Assembly: GCF_022828475.1 (NCBI RefSeq)
Contig: NZ_CP059557.1
Coordinates: 6,743,470 to 6,807,469, forward strand
Length of the DNA: 64,000 nucleotides
Direction of reading: 5' to 3'
Source of the DNA: Saccharopolyspora gloriosae
Lineage (GTDB): Bacteria > Actinomycetota > Actinomycetes > Mycobacteriales > Pseudonocardiaceae
Part shown: positions 51,024 through 60,678 of the stretch, piece after piece
How the letters are laid out: each line of letters opens with the position of its first letter
Position numbering within the stretch: the stretch's first letter is position 1
Translations under genes and position numbers: made by a program
The notes under the pieces: model-generated
The model's input: only the letters and a program-made list of their open reading frames with translations
Told to the model about the DNA's origin: nothing
Database searches by the model: none

Positions 51024-52352
51024 GTGAACAGCGCCAACGTCGCCGCGCCCGAAACGGGCGACCGCATCCTGCGCAAGGTCGCGGTCCGGCTGATGCCCTT
51101 CCTCTGCCTGCTGTACTTCATCAACTACCTGGACCGGGTGAACATCGGATTCGCCGGGCCGAACGGGATGAACGAGGAACTGGGGCTGACCGCGACGGCG
51201 TTCGGCTTCGCCTCCGGGATCTTCTTCCTCGGCTACCTGGTGCTGGAGGTGCCGAGCAACCTGGCGCTGCACCGGTTCGGCGCCCGCCGGTGGCTGGCCC
51301 GCATCATGATCACCTGGGGCGTGCTGGCGACGGTCCTCGCGTTCGTGCCCAGCGCGACGGCGCTGATCGTGCTCCGGTTCCTGCTGGGCGTCGCCGAGGC
51401 CGGGTTCTTCCCCGGCATCATCCTGTACTTGACCTTCTGGTTCCCCGCCGCGCAGCGGGCGAAGGCCGTCGCGCTGTTCATGGCGGCGGTGCCGGTCTCC
51501 AGCGCGATCGGCGCGACGGTGTCCAGCGTGCTGATCGACGCCGGGCACGGGGTCTTCGGACTCTCCGGCTGGCGGTTCATGTTCCTGGTCGAAGGCGTGC
51601 CCGCGATGCTGCTGGCGGTGGCGACCTGGTTCTACCTCACCGACCGGCCCTCGGAGGCGAAGTGGCTCACCGAGCAGGAACGGGAGTGGCTCACCGGGCA
51701 GCTGGCGGCCGAGCAGGCCGAGACGGAGAGCAAGCACCACTGGACGCTGCGCAAAGCGCTCACCCATCCGCGGATTCCGGCGCTGGCGTTCGTGTACTTC
51801 GGGATCTCCTACGGGCTCTACGCGCTGGGCTTCTTCCTGCCTACGATCATCGACGGCTTCGAGCAGCAGTACGGCACGAACCTGTCCACCGTGCAGTCCG
51901 GCCTGGTCACGGCCGTGCCGTACGTGATCGGGGCGGTGGCGATGGTGCTGTGGGCCTCGCACGGCGACCGCACCGGGGAGCGGGTGTGGCACGTGGCGCT
52001 GCCGATGCTGCTCGGCGGCGTGTGCATCCCCGTCGCGCTGTACCTGGGCAATCCGTACCTGGCGATGGCGGCGGTGACGGTGTGCGCCGTCGGCGTGTGC
52101 GCCGCGCTGCCCACGTTCTGGGCGTTGCCCAGCACCTTCCTGTCCGGGTCGGCGGCCGCGGGCGGCATCGCGCTGATCAACTCGCTGGGCAACATCAGCG
52201 GGTTCGCCGCCCCGTACATCACCGGCGCGCTGCGGGACGTCACCGGCTCGCAGCGGGCCGGGCTGTGGGTGGTGGGCGCGGTCATGGTCGTCGCGGCCGG
52301 AGTCGTCGTGTTCCTCCGCGCCGCCCCGTCGACCGGCGACGACAAGGACTGA
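51024..52352 (+). CDS. MFS transporter, anion:cation symporter type
   Basis: A 442-residue protein with 12 hydrophobic segments. LLYFINYLDRVNIGFA near residues 28-43 is the hallmark first helix of the ACS (GudP/tartrate/phthalate) family. FLLGVAEAGFFPGIILYLTFWFP is helix 4, and a charged loop (TEQEREWLTGQLAAEQAETESKHH, shown in part) lies at 215-240. It likely imports an organic acid anion with protons. GTG start with AGGA upstream. It is divergent from the SDR gene. Confidence 0.92.
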   Translation: MNSANVAAPETGDRILRKVAVRLMPFLCLLYFINYLDRVNIGFAGPNGMNEELGLTATAFGFASGIFFLGYLVLEVPSNLALHRFGARRWLARIMITWGVLATVLAFVPSATALIVLRFLLGVAEAGFFPGIILYLTFWFPAAQRAKAVALFMAAVPVSSAIGATVSSVLIDAGHGVFGLSGWRFMFLVEGVPAMLLAVATWFYLTDRPSEAKWLTEQEREWLTGQLAAEQAETESKHHWTLRKALTHPRIPALAFVYFGISYGLYALGFFLPTIIDGFEQQYGTNLSTVQSGLVTAVPYVIGAVAMVLWASHGDRTGERVWHVALPMLLGGVCIPVALYLGNPYLAMAAVTVCAVGVCAALPTFWALPSTFLSGSAAAGGIALINSLGNISGFAAPYITGALRDVTGSQRAGLWVVGAVMVVAAGVVVFLRAAPSTGDDKD

Positions 52353-52362
52353 GAACGCAACG

Positions 52363-52390
52363 GGGGCCTTCCGTGCTCGGAAGGCCCCCG
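52363..52390. terminator. Hairpin between convergent MFS and phoX genes
   Basis: GGGGGCCTTCC (52363-52373) pairs perfectly with GGAAGGCCCCC (52380-52390). It has no U-tract; it serves both convergent genes. Confidence 0.7.
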
Positions 52391-52435
52391 CGCTTCGCAG
52401 CGGCGGTCAGGGACCGCCGACGTCATGTCGTCGTG

Positions 52436-54493
52436 TCAGCGGCGGCCGATCTCCCCGCCGTCCGCGCGCCACACCGCCGCCACCGACGGACGCGGCTGCG
52501 AAGTGCCGCCGTCCGGCCAGTGCGAGGTGGGGTGCTGGGCGTCCTCGGCGTCCTCACCCGGGTGCTGCACGTTGACCGTGATCAGGTCGTCGAACACGAC
52601 GGGACCGCAGGTCTCGGCGCCCACCGGCACGGTGAGGAACTGCTTCACCTTGCCGCGTTCCGGCCCCTCGACCGGCACCGCGAACAGGCCGTCGTTGGAA
52701 CCGAGCTCGTTGCCGTCGGTCGTGATCCACAGGTTGCCGAACCGATCGAAGGTCACGTTGTCCGGGCACGAGATCGGGCTGACCTGCGACTTGTCGAAAC
52801 CGCCGAAGTAGGTGCCCGGGTCGTTCGGGTCACCGCAGACCAGCAGCAGGTTCCACCGGAACGCGGTGCCGGTGGTGTCGTCGTCGAACTCCAAGATGTG
52901 CCCGTGCTTGTTGCCGACCCGCGGGTTGGCCTCGTCGGCGGGCGCGTTGTCCGCGGAACCGCGGTTGGAGTTGTTCGTCAGCGCGCAGTAGATGCGGCCG
53001 TTGACCGGGTTGGGCTCGATGTCCTCCGGGCGGTCCATCTTCGTCGCGCCGACCGCGTCGGCGGCGAGCCGGGTGAACACGTAGACCTCTTCGGCGGTGA
53101 AGCCCGGCACGAAGGATTCCGTGCCGCCGGCCAGTTTCAGCCACTCGCCGGTGCCGTCGAAGTGACCGTCGGCGGGCAGCTTGCCGGTGCCGTCGATCTC
53201 GCCTGCCGGGCTGTTGCCGTTGAACTTGGCGACGTAGAGGGTGCCGTCGTCGAGCAGCGCCGAGTTGTGCCGCCGCGCGTGCGCGCTCTTGCCCGGCTTG
53301 ATGCGGCCGTTGGAGACGAACTTGTAGATGTAGTCGAAGCGCTCGTCGTCACCGGAGTAGGCGACCACCCGGCCGTCCTCGGCGACCTTGATGTTGGCGC
53401 CTTCGTGCTTGAACCGGCCCAGCGCGGTGTGCTTGATCGGGGTCGATTCCGGGTCGTTCGGGTCGATCTCCACGATCCAGCCGAAGCGGTGCGGTTCGTT
53501 CGGCTCGCGCGAGACGTCCCAGCGCTTGTCGAAGCGCTCCCACTTGCGCTCGGTCTCACCGGTGCCGACGGCGTAGCGCTCGTAGCGCTCGGTGGCGACC
53601 GGGTCGGTGATCAGCTCGGAGTGGCCGAAGTACTGGTGGAAGTTCTCCTCGCCGGACAGGATCGTGCCCCACGGGGTGACGCCGCCCGCGCAGTTGTTCT
53701 GAGTGCCGAAGACCTTGGTGCCGGTGGGGTCGACCGAGGTCTTCAGGTAGTCGCTGCCCGCGGCGGGTCCCCGCACCTCGAACTCGGTGTTCAAGGTGAT
53801 GCGCCGGTTGTACTTGCTGGGCTTCGGGGCGAGTCCCTTGCCGCGTTCCTTCTCCACGTACACCACGGACAGGCCGTGCGCGGCCCACGAGATGCGGACC
53901 TGCTGCTCGGTCGGGTTGTTCTCGTCGTAGTTCGAGAACATGTGCGTCTCGGTCGTGTACTCGTGGTTGACCGTGAGCAGACCGCGCCTGCCGCTGCCGT
54001 CGAGCGGCACGAACCCGGCGAAGTCGTTGTTGTAGCCGAACTGCTTCTCCTGGGCCTCAGCGGTCTGGCCGTTGAAGTCGAACTCCGGCGCACCTTCGAC
54101 CAGCGGGTCGCCCCAGCGGATCACGATGCCCTGCTCGTAGCCCTCGGGGATGGTGACGCGGTCTTCCTTGTTCGGCACGACCGGGGCGAAGTCGGTGCCC
54201 GGCACGACCCGCCCGCCGCTGGTCGCCTGTGGTGCGACGGCCGCGGCGGTGCCGGACAGAGCGGAGGCTCCGCCGACTGCCAGCGCCAGCACGCTGCCGG
54301 CCTTGAGCGCACCGCGGCGGTTGAGCACGCTCTCCACGATGTCGCCGAAGTAGCCGTTGGCGGAGGTGTTCGGTGCTTCGTGCGCGCAGGCGTTGCCACA
54401 GCGGTACTTGCAGGTCGCCGAGGCACGACGCGCCGAGTGGTTCGACAGAAGTGGGAGCGGGACGACCCGCCCGCTGTCCGGTCGGGAAGGCAA
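52436..54493 (-). CDS. phoX: PhoX-family alkaline phosphatase, Tat-exported
   Basis: About 685 residues. An N-terminal stretch of about 45 residues with four Cys/His (TCKYRCGNACAHE) precedes the Tat signal LNRRGALKAGSVLALAVGG, typical of actinomycete PhoX/DUF839 proteins. The catalytic propeller has FVPLDGSGRRGLLTVNHEYT (Ca/Fe ligands), NNCAGGVTPWGTILSGEENFH, KMDRPEDIEPNP and SCPDNVTFDRFGNLWI. It releases phosphate from organic esters outside the cell. A TTG at 54491 with GGAGG five bases upstream is the best start. No Pho-box was identified. Confidence 0.9.
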   Translation of the reverse strand: MPSRPDSGRVVPLPLLSNHSARRASATCKYRCGNACAHEAPNTSANGYFGDIVESVLNRRGALKAGSVLALAVGGASALSGTAAAVAPQATSGGRVVPGTDFAPVVPNKEDRVTIPEGYEQGIVIRWGDPLVEGAPEFDFNGQTAEAQEKQFGYNNDFAGFVPLDGSGRRGLLTVNHEYTTETHMFSNYDENNPTEQQVRISWAAHGLSVVYVEKERGKGLAPKPSKYNRRITLNTEFEVRGPAAGSDYLKTSVDPTGTKVFGTQNNCAGGVTPWGTILSGEENFHQYFGHSELITDPVATERYERYAVGTGETERKWERFDKRWDVSREPNEPHRFGWIVEIDPNDPESTPIKHTALGRFKHEGANIKVAEDGRVVAYSGDDERFDYIYKFVSNGRIKPGKSAHARRHNSALLDDGTLYVAKFNGNSPAGEIDGTGKLPADGHFDGTGEWLKLAGGTESFVPGFTAEEVYVFTRLAADAVGATKMDRPEDIEPNPVNGRIYCALTNNSNRGSADNAPADEANPRVGNKHGHILEFDDDTTGTAFRWNLLLVCGDPNDPGTYFGGFDKSQVSPISCPDNVTFDRFGNLWITTDGNELGSNDGLFAVPVEGPERGKVKQFLTVPVGAETCGPVVFDDLITVNVQHPGEDAEDAQHPTSHWPDGGTSQPRPSVAAVWRADGGEIGRR

Positions 54494-54696
54494 ACGGACC
54501 TCCAAATGTCAGTCAGGAACAACGCGACGCTATGCCGATCAGGCGAGAGTTCCTGGACAAGAAGGTGAACAGCACCCGAAATTACGACGCTAGGTCGCTC
54601 ACGATCGGCGTGGAGCGGTCATTTCGGTCGCTGAAACGCGTGACCCGCTCACTCTGCGCAATGGCGCACGCGTACCGCAAGCCCACTCCGCGACAG
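54494..54696. other. Upstream region of phoX
   Basis: About 200 bases between the phoX start and the tandem hairpin array. It should carry the phoX promoter; I could not identify PhoP-type direct repeats with confidence. Confidence 0.3.
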
Positions 54697-55032
54697 GAGT
54701 CAACGGACCGTCCGTCCAACGAGACTGGGCAAACGGTCCGTTCACTCGAGCCGCCCCCGGCACCCACCGGCGGAACACCGCCGATCGGGAATGAGTCAAC
54801 GGACCGTTCGTCCAACGGGATTGGACAAGCGGTCCGTTCACTCCACCCCGCCGCCGTACCGGCGAGCGACATCCACCCTCGGGAACGAGTGAGCGGACCG
54901 TTCGTCCAACGGGATTGGACAAGCGGTCCGTTCACTCCACCCCGCCGCCGTACCGGCGAGCGACATCCACCCTCGAGAACGAGTGAGCGGACCGTTCGTC
55001 CAACGGGATTGGACGAACGGTCCGCTCACTCG
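54697..55032. repeat. Four tandem 94-96 bp repeats, each with a hairpin
   Basis: Copies start at 54697, 54793, 54887 and 54981. Each begins GAGTSAACGGACCG or GAGTGAGCGGACCG and folds as arm, five-base loop (CGGGA), arm. In the last copy the arm GAGTGAGCGGACCGTTCG plus GTCCAA pairs perfectly over 23 bases; earlier copies carry mismatches. Copies 2-4 share spacer CCGCCGTACCGGCGAGCG. It sits downstream of the MFS gene (-) and upstream of phoX. Units are wholly repeated, so this is not a CRISPR. Confidence 0.85.
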
Positions 55033-55046
55033 GATCGGGGTTGGGG

Positions 55047-56273
55047 TCAGAACTCTTCGCCGACGGCGGCGGCCTCGGCCGGGACTCGGTGCGGGTCGTC
55101 GGTCTTGCGCAGGTCCGTGACCAGCAGGCAAGCCGAGATCACGCACAGCGCCGCCGCAACCGCGAACGGGGCGTGCGGCGAACCGAACCAGTCCGCGACG
55201 TGCCCGACGAGCGTCGCCGCCACGGCTCCGCCGAACCAGCGGCAGAAGTTGTACCCGGCGCTGGCCACCGGACGCGGCGCGTCGCTCACGCTCATCGCGG
55301 TGCCGGTGAACAAGGTGTTGAGCAGGCCGGAGGCGATACCGCTGAGGATCACCGCCACCACCACGACCGGCTTCGTCCCGATCGCCATCACCGCCAGCAG
55401 CACCGCGTAGAGCAGCACGGCGATCACCGTGCCGCCCGCGTCCCCGAACCGGGCGGCGAGCTTCGGCGCGAGCGTCACGCCCGCGACCGCAACGCACAGG
55501 CCCCAGCCGAAGAACACCAGGCCGACGGCGATCGCGCCGAACTCCAGAACGAACGGCGCCCAGGCCAGCACCACGAAGAACGCCGCCGTGTAGAACGCCG
55601 AACCGAGCGCCGTGCGCAGCAGTCCGCCGTGCTTGAGGGCGCGCAGCGGATCGAGCAGCCGCACCTTCGGCCGCTTCGCCGGGTCCTTCTCGTCCGCGGG
55701 CAGGAAACCGGCCGAGAGCACCAGCGCGATCGCCATCAGCACCGCAGTGCCCGCGAACGGACCGCGCCAGGAGATGTTGCCCAGCAGCGCGCCGAGCAGC
55801 GGGCCGGTGGACAGACCGATGCCGAGGGCCGCCTCGTACAGCAGGATCGCCGCCTGCTGGCCGCCGCTGGCCGCGCCGACGATCACCGACAGGGCGGTCG
55901 CGATGAAGAACGCGTTGCCCAGGCCCCACACCGCGCGCAGCGCCACGAGCTGCCCGATCGAACCGGCGACGGCGCAGGCGACGGTGGCCAGCACGATCAG
56001 GACGAGGCCGGTGACCACCGTCCGCTTCGGGCCGAATCGGGCGCTGAAAGCACCGGTGACGAGCATCGCGATGACCTGAACGCCCAGGTAGGACGAGAAC
56101 AGCAGGGTCACCTGCTCAGGTCCGGCGTGCAGGGCTTCGGCGATGGACAGCAGGATCGGATCGACCAGGCCGATGCCCATGAAGGCGATCACGGCGGCGA
56201 ACGCCGTGATCCACACCGCCTTGGGTTGGCCCTTGAAGACGTCCAGCAGCCGGACGTCGTGCGTGCCGCTCAT
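55047..56273 (-). CDS. MFS transporter, drug-exporter-like
   Basis: A 408-residue protein with 12 hydrophobic segments. Helix 1 has WITAFAAVIAFMGIGLVDPIL, and motif A-like ARFGPKRTVVTG follows helix 2; the region near GIGLSTGPLLGALLG is motif C of proton-driven drug antiporters (14/12-TMS DHA1). It probably exports a toxic compound. The ATG at 56271-56273 has GAGGAG about ten bases upstream. The hairpin array at 54697-55032 is just downstream. Confidence 0.9.
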   Translation of the reverse strand: MSGTHDVRLLDVFKGQPKAVWITAFAAVIAFMGIGLVDPILLSIAEALHAGPEQVTLLFSSYLGVQVIAMLVTGAFSARFGPKRTVVTGLVLIVLATVACAVAGSIGQLVALRAVWGLGNAFFIATALSVIVGAASGGQQAAILLYEAALGIGLSTGPLLGALLGNISWRGPFAGTAVLMAIALVLSAGFLPADEKDPAKRPKVRLLDPLRALKHGGLLRTALGSAFYTAAFFVVLAWAPFVLEFGAIAVGLVFFGWGLCVAVAGVTLAPKLAARFGDAGGTVIAVLLYAVLLAVMAIGTKPVVVVAVILSGIASGLLNTLFTGTAMSVSDAPRPVASAGYNFCRWFGGAVAATLVGHVADWFGSPHAPFAVAAALCVISACLLVTDLRKTDDPHRVPAEAAAVGEEF

Positions 56274-56512
56274 CGGCCGCCACTCCTCGGTTCTCGAAAC
56301 GGAGGTGAGCCGTTCCGCGCCTCGAGGTGAACGACCACCCTGTATTTCGTTTGCCATGCTAACTTTTTCGGGAATGTCCGGCCAGCCACCATGAGCAGCC
56401 CCACAACCGGGAAGGGTCCGTTCGACGCAGTGCACGAACGCGATCGGAGCAATTCGGCACCACCCCGCCCAACGTGCGCGGACACCGGCCCGAAGCTCCT
56501 ACGATCGGCGGC

Positions 56513-57160
56513 GTGCAACCAGCAGCCGTGCTCTTCGACCTCGACGGCGTCCTCGTCGACTCCGAACAACTCTGGGACCGCATCCGCCGCGAAGTCGTCG
56601 CGGCCCACGGCGGCCGATGGGCCGACGGCGCGACCGAGGCCATGCAAGGCATGAGCACCCCCGAATGGGCGCGCTACCTGGTCGAAGACCTCGGCGCCCG
56701 GCTCACCGCCGACGACGCGGCCGAGAAGGTCATCGCCGAGATGGCCCGCGTCTACGCCGACGACGCCCCCGTGCTGCCCGGCGCGACCGACACCGTGCGC
56801 CGCGTCGCCGAACGGTTCCCCATCGCGATCGCCAGCTCCGCACCACCGCGCATCATCCAGGCGTTCCTGGACAGCACCGGTGTCTCCGTCGGCGCCACCG
56901 TCTCCAGCGAACAGGTCGGCGCAGGCAAGCCCGCGCCCGACGTCTACCTCGAAGCGGCCCGCATGCTCGGCGTCGCCGCCACCGACTGCGTGGCCGTCGA
57001 AGACTCCAGCAACGGCCTGCGCGCCGCGATCGCGGCGGGAACCACGGTGCTCGCCGTCCCGAACCCGCACTTCCCACCGGCCGCGGACGCCCTCGCCGGA
57101 ACGCACCGCGTACTCGGCGACATCACCGAACTCCCCGCTGCCCTGGACGAACTCGGCTGA
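56513..57160 (+). CDS. HAD-superfamily phosphatase (beta-phosphoglucomutase-like)
   Basis: A 215-residue enzyme: VLFDLDGVLVDSE (nucleophile and acid Asp, residues 7-19), IASSAP (motif II Ser), GKPAPDVYLEAA (motif III Lys) and VEDSSNGLRAA (motif IV). The cap between residues 20 and 85 is helical (subclass IA), as in phosphoglucomutases and sugar phosphatases. The GTG at 56513 is seven bases after TACGAT, so the transcript is probably leaderless. The substrate is unknown. Confidence 0.92.
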   Translation: MQPAAVLFDLDGVLVDSEQLWDRIRREVVAAHGGRWADGATEAMQGMSTPEWARYLVEDLGARLTADDAAEKVIAEMARVYADDAPVLPGATDTVRRVAERFPIAIASSAPPRIIQAFLDSTGVSVGATVSSEQVGAGKPAPDVYLEAARMLGVAATDCVAVEDSSNGLRAAIAAGTTVLAVPNPHFPPAADALAGTHRVLGDITELPAALDELG

Positions 57161-57263
57161 ACCGCGTCCGAACGGAGCAACTTCGCCCCGCCGCGTTGAC
57201 CCGGCCCTCAGGGCACGCCCTTGAGTGCTCCCCAAAGGGAGAACCGGGAGATGAGGGGCGGAG

Positions 57264-58787
57264 ATGGATCTCAACAGGAGCGCAGGCCGGACTGCGGCGG
57301 CGCTGATCGCGGCGGGCTTGGCGAGCTCACTGCTGGCGATACCGGCATCGGCGGCGGAACCACCGGCGCCGGAGCTGCAGTGGGGACCGTGCCCGGCGGA
57401 CGTGCCGACCGCGCCGTACGACATCAAGTGCGCGGTGCTGCCGGTGCCGGTGAACTACGCGGACCCGGACGGCCCGCAGATGGACCTCATGATCTCGCGG
57501 ATGGCCAGCCAGAACCCGGAGCGGCGACGCGGCGTGCTGCTGCTCGACCCGGGCGGACCGGGCGGATCGGGACTGACCTTCTCGGCCGACCTGGCCAAGC
57601 AGGGACTGCCCTCGAGCGTCCTGGACGGCTACGACCTGATCGGGATGGACACCAGGGGAGTCGGGCATTCGTCACCGGTGAGCTGCGGATTCACCGAGGA
57701 GCAGGCCCGCTACGGCAACATGCCGCCCTATGCGGTGGACGACGCCGCGGTCATCGAGCGGGCCGAGCCCGCCCGCAGGATCGCCGAGCAGTGCGACCAG
57801 CACGACCAGGACGGACGGCTGCGCAGCCTGACCACCGCGAACATGGCCCGCGACCTGGACCGGATCCGGGCCGCGCTCGGTGAGCAGAAGGCCGGCTTCT
57901 ACGGGGCGTCCTACGGTTCCGCACTCGGTTCCGCCTACGCCTCGATGTTCCCGGAGCGCACCGACCGGGTGGTGCTGGACAGCATCATCGGCGACACCGT
58001 CCTGGACCGGGAGGGAATGCGCCGGTACGGGCTCGGCACCGAGCAGGCGTTCCCGGACTTCGCAGCGTGGGTCGCCGAACGGCACGGGTCCTACGGCTTG
58101 GGCAGCACGCCCGAGGAAGTGCGGCGGACCTACTTCGAGCTCGCCGACCGCCTCCACGCTCAACCGGTGGCCGGGGTCGACGGCGGAATATTCCGGCTGG
58201 CCACCTTCGGCGGCCTGTTCGGCGAACCGGCCTACGGCCGCACCGCGCAGCTCTGGCAGTCGCTGCGGGACTCCGACGAGGCCGCCGTGCGCAACCAGCT
58301 CGGCGCGACCGACGGCCCGGCCGGACAGCTCTCCCCCGCGGACAACTCGCTGTCCGTGTTCCTCGCGGTGAGCTGCAACGACGTCAACTGGCCGGAGGAC
58401 ATCAAGACCTACCGGCACGGCGTGGCCGAGGACCGCGAGAGGTTCCCGCTCTACGGCGCGGCCACCGCGAACGTGATGCCCTGCGCGTTCTGGGCGCACG
58501 AGCCCGCCGAGCCGCCGGCGCCGGTCATCGACGACGGCTCGCAGAACGTGCTCATCGTGCAGAACCGGCGCGACCCGGTCACGCCGCATCTCGGCGCCGA
58601 GATGCTCCGGGAGAAGTTCGGGGACCGGGCGCGGCTGGTGAGCGTCGACGAGGCCGGGCACGGCGCCTACCTGAACAGCGGCAACGCCTGCGCGCTGGAC
58701 GTCACCACCGCGTTCCTCGTCGACGGCGAACGGCCGGAGCAGGACATGTCCTGCGCGGCCTCGGCCACCCGCGGCGACGCGAACTGA
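57264..58787 (+). CDS. Secreted S33-family peptidase (tripeptidyl-aminopeptidase-like)
   Basis: A 507-residue exported alpha/beta hydrolase. Signal peptide: TAAALIAAGLASSLLAIPASA (residues 10-30, shown in part), cleaved after ASA. VLLLDPGGPGGSG is the oxyanion region, GFYGASYGS carries Ser near 213, and the C-terminal TAP-like domain has VLIVQNRRDPVTP (Asp) and VDEAGHGAYL (His). Streptomyces homologues remove tripeptides from secreted proteins. Cys pairs suggest disulfides. GGGGCGGAG precedes the ATG. Confidence 0.93.
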   Translation: MDLNRSAGRTAAALIAAGLASSLLAIPASAAEPPAPELQWGPCPADVPTAPYDIKCAVLPVPVNYADPDGPQMDLMISRMASQNPERRRGVLLLDPGGPGGSGLTFSADLAKQGLPSSVLDGYDLIGMDTRGVGHSSPVSCGFTEEQARYGNMPPYAVDDAAVIERAEPARRIAEQCDQHDQDGRLRSLTTANMARDLDRIRAALGEQKAGFYGASYGSALGSAYASMFPERTDRVVLDSIIGDTVLDREGMRRYGLGTEQAFPDFAAWVAERHGSYGLGSTPEEVRRTYFELADRLHAQPVAGVDGGIFRLATFGGLFGEPAYGRTAQLWQSLRDSDEAAVRNQLGATDGPAGQLSPADNSLSVFLAVSCNDVNWPEDIKTYRHGVAEDRERFPLYGAATANVMPCAFWAHEPAEPPAPVIDDGSQNVLIVQNRRDPVTPHLGAEMLREKFGDRARLVSVDEAGHGAYLNSGNACALDVTTAFLVDGERPEQDMSCAASATRGDAN

Positions 58788-58808
58788 CCCGTTCCGCCGA
58801 CTGCTCCA

Positions 58809-58847
58809 GGGCGTTCCATCCGGCCACTCCGGCCGGATGGGACGCCC
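58809..58847. terminator. 17-bp hairpin between convergent genes
   Basis: The arm GGGCGTTCCATCCGGCC (58809-58825) pairs with GGCCGGATGGGACGCCC (58831-58847) with one G-T wobble and a five-base loop. It separates the peptidase and the convergent HEAT-like gene. Confidence 0.75.
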
Positions 58848-58866
58848 CTGATCCGGGTGCGGAGGC

Positions 58867-60678
58867 CTAGGTGTTGAGGCGGTTCAAACAACGCTTGGCC
58901 GCCTTCGACACCCGCTCGTCGGGGTGCTCGGCGGCGACGACGCCCAGCACCAGGTCGGCCCGCGCGTCCCCGGTCCTGGTGATCTCGTCGAGGACCGCGA
59001 GCTGGTCGGGCGTGGTGTGGGTGCGGAAATCGGCGAGGAACGCGGCCGTGTCCTCGCGGGCGGTCACCACCATCGTGTCCAGCGCCACGACCAGTTCATC
59101 GCCATCGCGCAGCTCGACCTCCTGCCCGTTCGGCCGCACCCGCAGCCACATTCGTGCCGCGGGTCCGCACACCGGGTCCTCGCGCAGGTCCAGCACCGCG
59201 GCGACGCCCTCGTCCCCGGTGTGCTCCAGCAGCCACAACGCGCCGAGCCGCACCTCGGGGTCGTCGACTCGGCGCAGCAGCTCAGCCAGTTCCAAGCTCG
59301 CCGCCGCACGTCCTCTGGACCCGACCCAGGCCGCGACGACCTCCTCCACGACGTCCGGCGGGCTGCCCGGCAGCGCCAGCACCACGACCTCCGCGGGCGA
59401 CTCCACGACCTCGTCCAACGTCGGGGCGATGAATCCGAACTCCCGCAGCGCGCCGTGCGCGGCCCACACGCCCAACGGCATCAGCTCGATCACCGTGTGG
59501 TCGGCTTCGCCGCCTGGCGCGAACGCTTCGATCCGCTCCAGCAGTTCCGGGAGCTCCGTGGCGTGGCGGCGCAGCATGCCCATCAGCTCCCACTGATCGA
59601 GCACCCGGACCACGACCCGCGCCACCGCCGCCCTGGTCTCCCCTTCGACGGCACCGTCCTCCGCCAGCGCGTGCGCCACCAGGCTCACGACCTGCTCCAG
59701 CGGGACCGCTTCGGTGTCGGTGTAGAGCGCGCTCAGCATCGCCTGCACCACCTCCGGGAAGGCGTCCTCGCCGCCGAGCAGCCCGTCCAGCACTTCGGCC
59801 TCGGCGTCGAGCACCTCGTCCAGCAGCACGAACATCTGCCACAACCGGGTCCACAGCACACCGGGCTCGGCCAGCAGCGCCCCGCTGATCGCGCTGCGCA
59901 CCACCCGATCACCGACGACCCGGACGAGATGCACGCGCACGGCCCACTCCAGCGTCAGGCGCATGGCGGGCAGGTCGCAGCCCAGCGCACCGGCCAGGTC
60001 GCCGAACTCGTCCTTCCCCCGGCCCGCACCGATCCAGCCGTGCAGCTCCGCCATTCGCGCGACGATCCCGGTCCGCGCCGCCTCGGTGTCCGGAGTGGAC
60101 TCGTCCGGCACCCGCATCGGCGGCAGCCAGTAGGCGGGCACCGGCAGCCCTTCCCGCTCCGCCCGTTCCTCGATCGCGCGCAGCAAGTCCCGATCCAGGT
60201 CGACGACACCGTCGTCCACGGACTCCACGAACCGCGCGAAGGCGCCATCGGAGCCCAGGTCCACGCCGTGTTCCCGCGCGGCCAGCGACCAGAACTTCTC
60301 CGGCCCCCACTCGGCGGGATCCGCCATCGCCGCCAGGTACTCGGGGGCGGCCCGATCGATCGCGGCGTGCAACGCGGGCACCGGGGCACTACCGGACATC
60401 AGCAGGCGCTCGGCGGCGAGGAAATCGACCCAGTCGTGCAGCAGCTCCGGCACCGCCGACCAGCGCGGCAGCACCAGGTGCCGCGGCACCACCTCCGTGA
60501 GCAGCCGCGTCACGTCGGTCGTCGTCCAGCGCGCCAGCAGCCCGTCCCGCGCGCACTTGTCGCGCAGCAGCGTGTCGACGAGGCCGGGAACTTCGGCACG
60601 CGCACCGAAGCGCTCGGACAGCTCGGCCGCGGTGGCGGCGAAGCGATCCACGTCGCCGTGCAGGAATACGGTGCGCAT
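58867..60678 (-). CDS. Large helical protein with HEAT-like repeats, unknown function
   Basis: A 603-residue soluble, acidic, almost wholly helical protein. The last 180 residues show HEAT-like pairs of helices (DDPEVRLGALWLLEHTGDEGVA, then ADLVLGVVAAEHPDERVSKAAKRCL, quoted in part). The middle (200-400) has many short Leu/Val-rich helices and no enzyme motif, signal peptide or membrane segment. It might be a scaffold, but I do not recognise a named family. The ATG at 60676-60678 follows AAGGGCG; in-frame codons continue upstream without a better start. It is divergent from the GNAT gene. Confidence 0.7.
   Translation of the reverse strand: MRTVFLHGDVDRFAATAAELSERFGARAEVPGLVDTLLRDKCARDGLLARWTTTDVTRLLTEVVPRHLVLPRWSAVPELLHDWVDFLAAERLLMSGSAPVPALHAAIDRAAPEYLAAMADPAEWGPEKFWSLAAREHGVDLGSDGAFARFVESVDDGVVDLDRDLLRAIEERAEREGLPVPAYWLPPMRVPDESTPDTEAARTGIVARMAELHGWIGAGRGKDEFGDLAGALGCDLPAMRLTLEWAVRVHLVRVVGDRVVRSAISGALLAEPGVLWTRLWQMFVLLDEVLDAEAEVLDGLLGGEDAFPEVVQAMLSALYTDTEAVPLEQVVSLVAHALAEDGAVEGETRAAVARVVVRVLDQWELMGMLRRHATELPELLERIEAFAPGGEADHTVIELMPLGVWAAHGALREFGFIAPTLDEVVESPAEVVVLALPGSPPDVVEEVVAAWVGSRGRAAASLELAELLRRVDDPEVRLGALWLLEHTGDEGVAAVLDLREDPVCGPAARMWLRVRPNGQEVELRDGDELVVALDTMVVTAREDTAAFLADFRTHTTPDQLAVLDEITRTGDARADLVLGVVAAEHPDERVSKAAKRCLNRLNT

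Noticed and set aside
51290-54568. Open frame of over 1000 codons running through the MFS gene and opposite phoX
   Set aside because: It overlaps two well-supported genes in other frames, has an Arg/Gly-biased composition and no family signature.
54697-55032. Possible CRISPR array
   Set aside because: Whole 94-96 base units including the spacers are repeated, repeats are long hairpins, and no cas gene is nearby.
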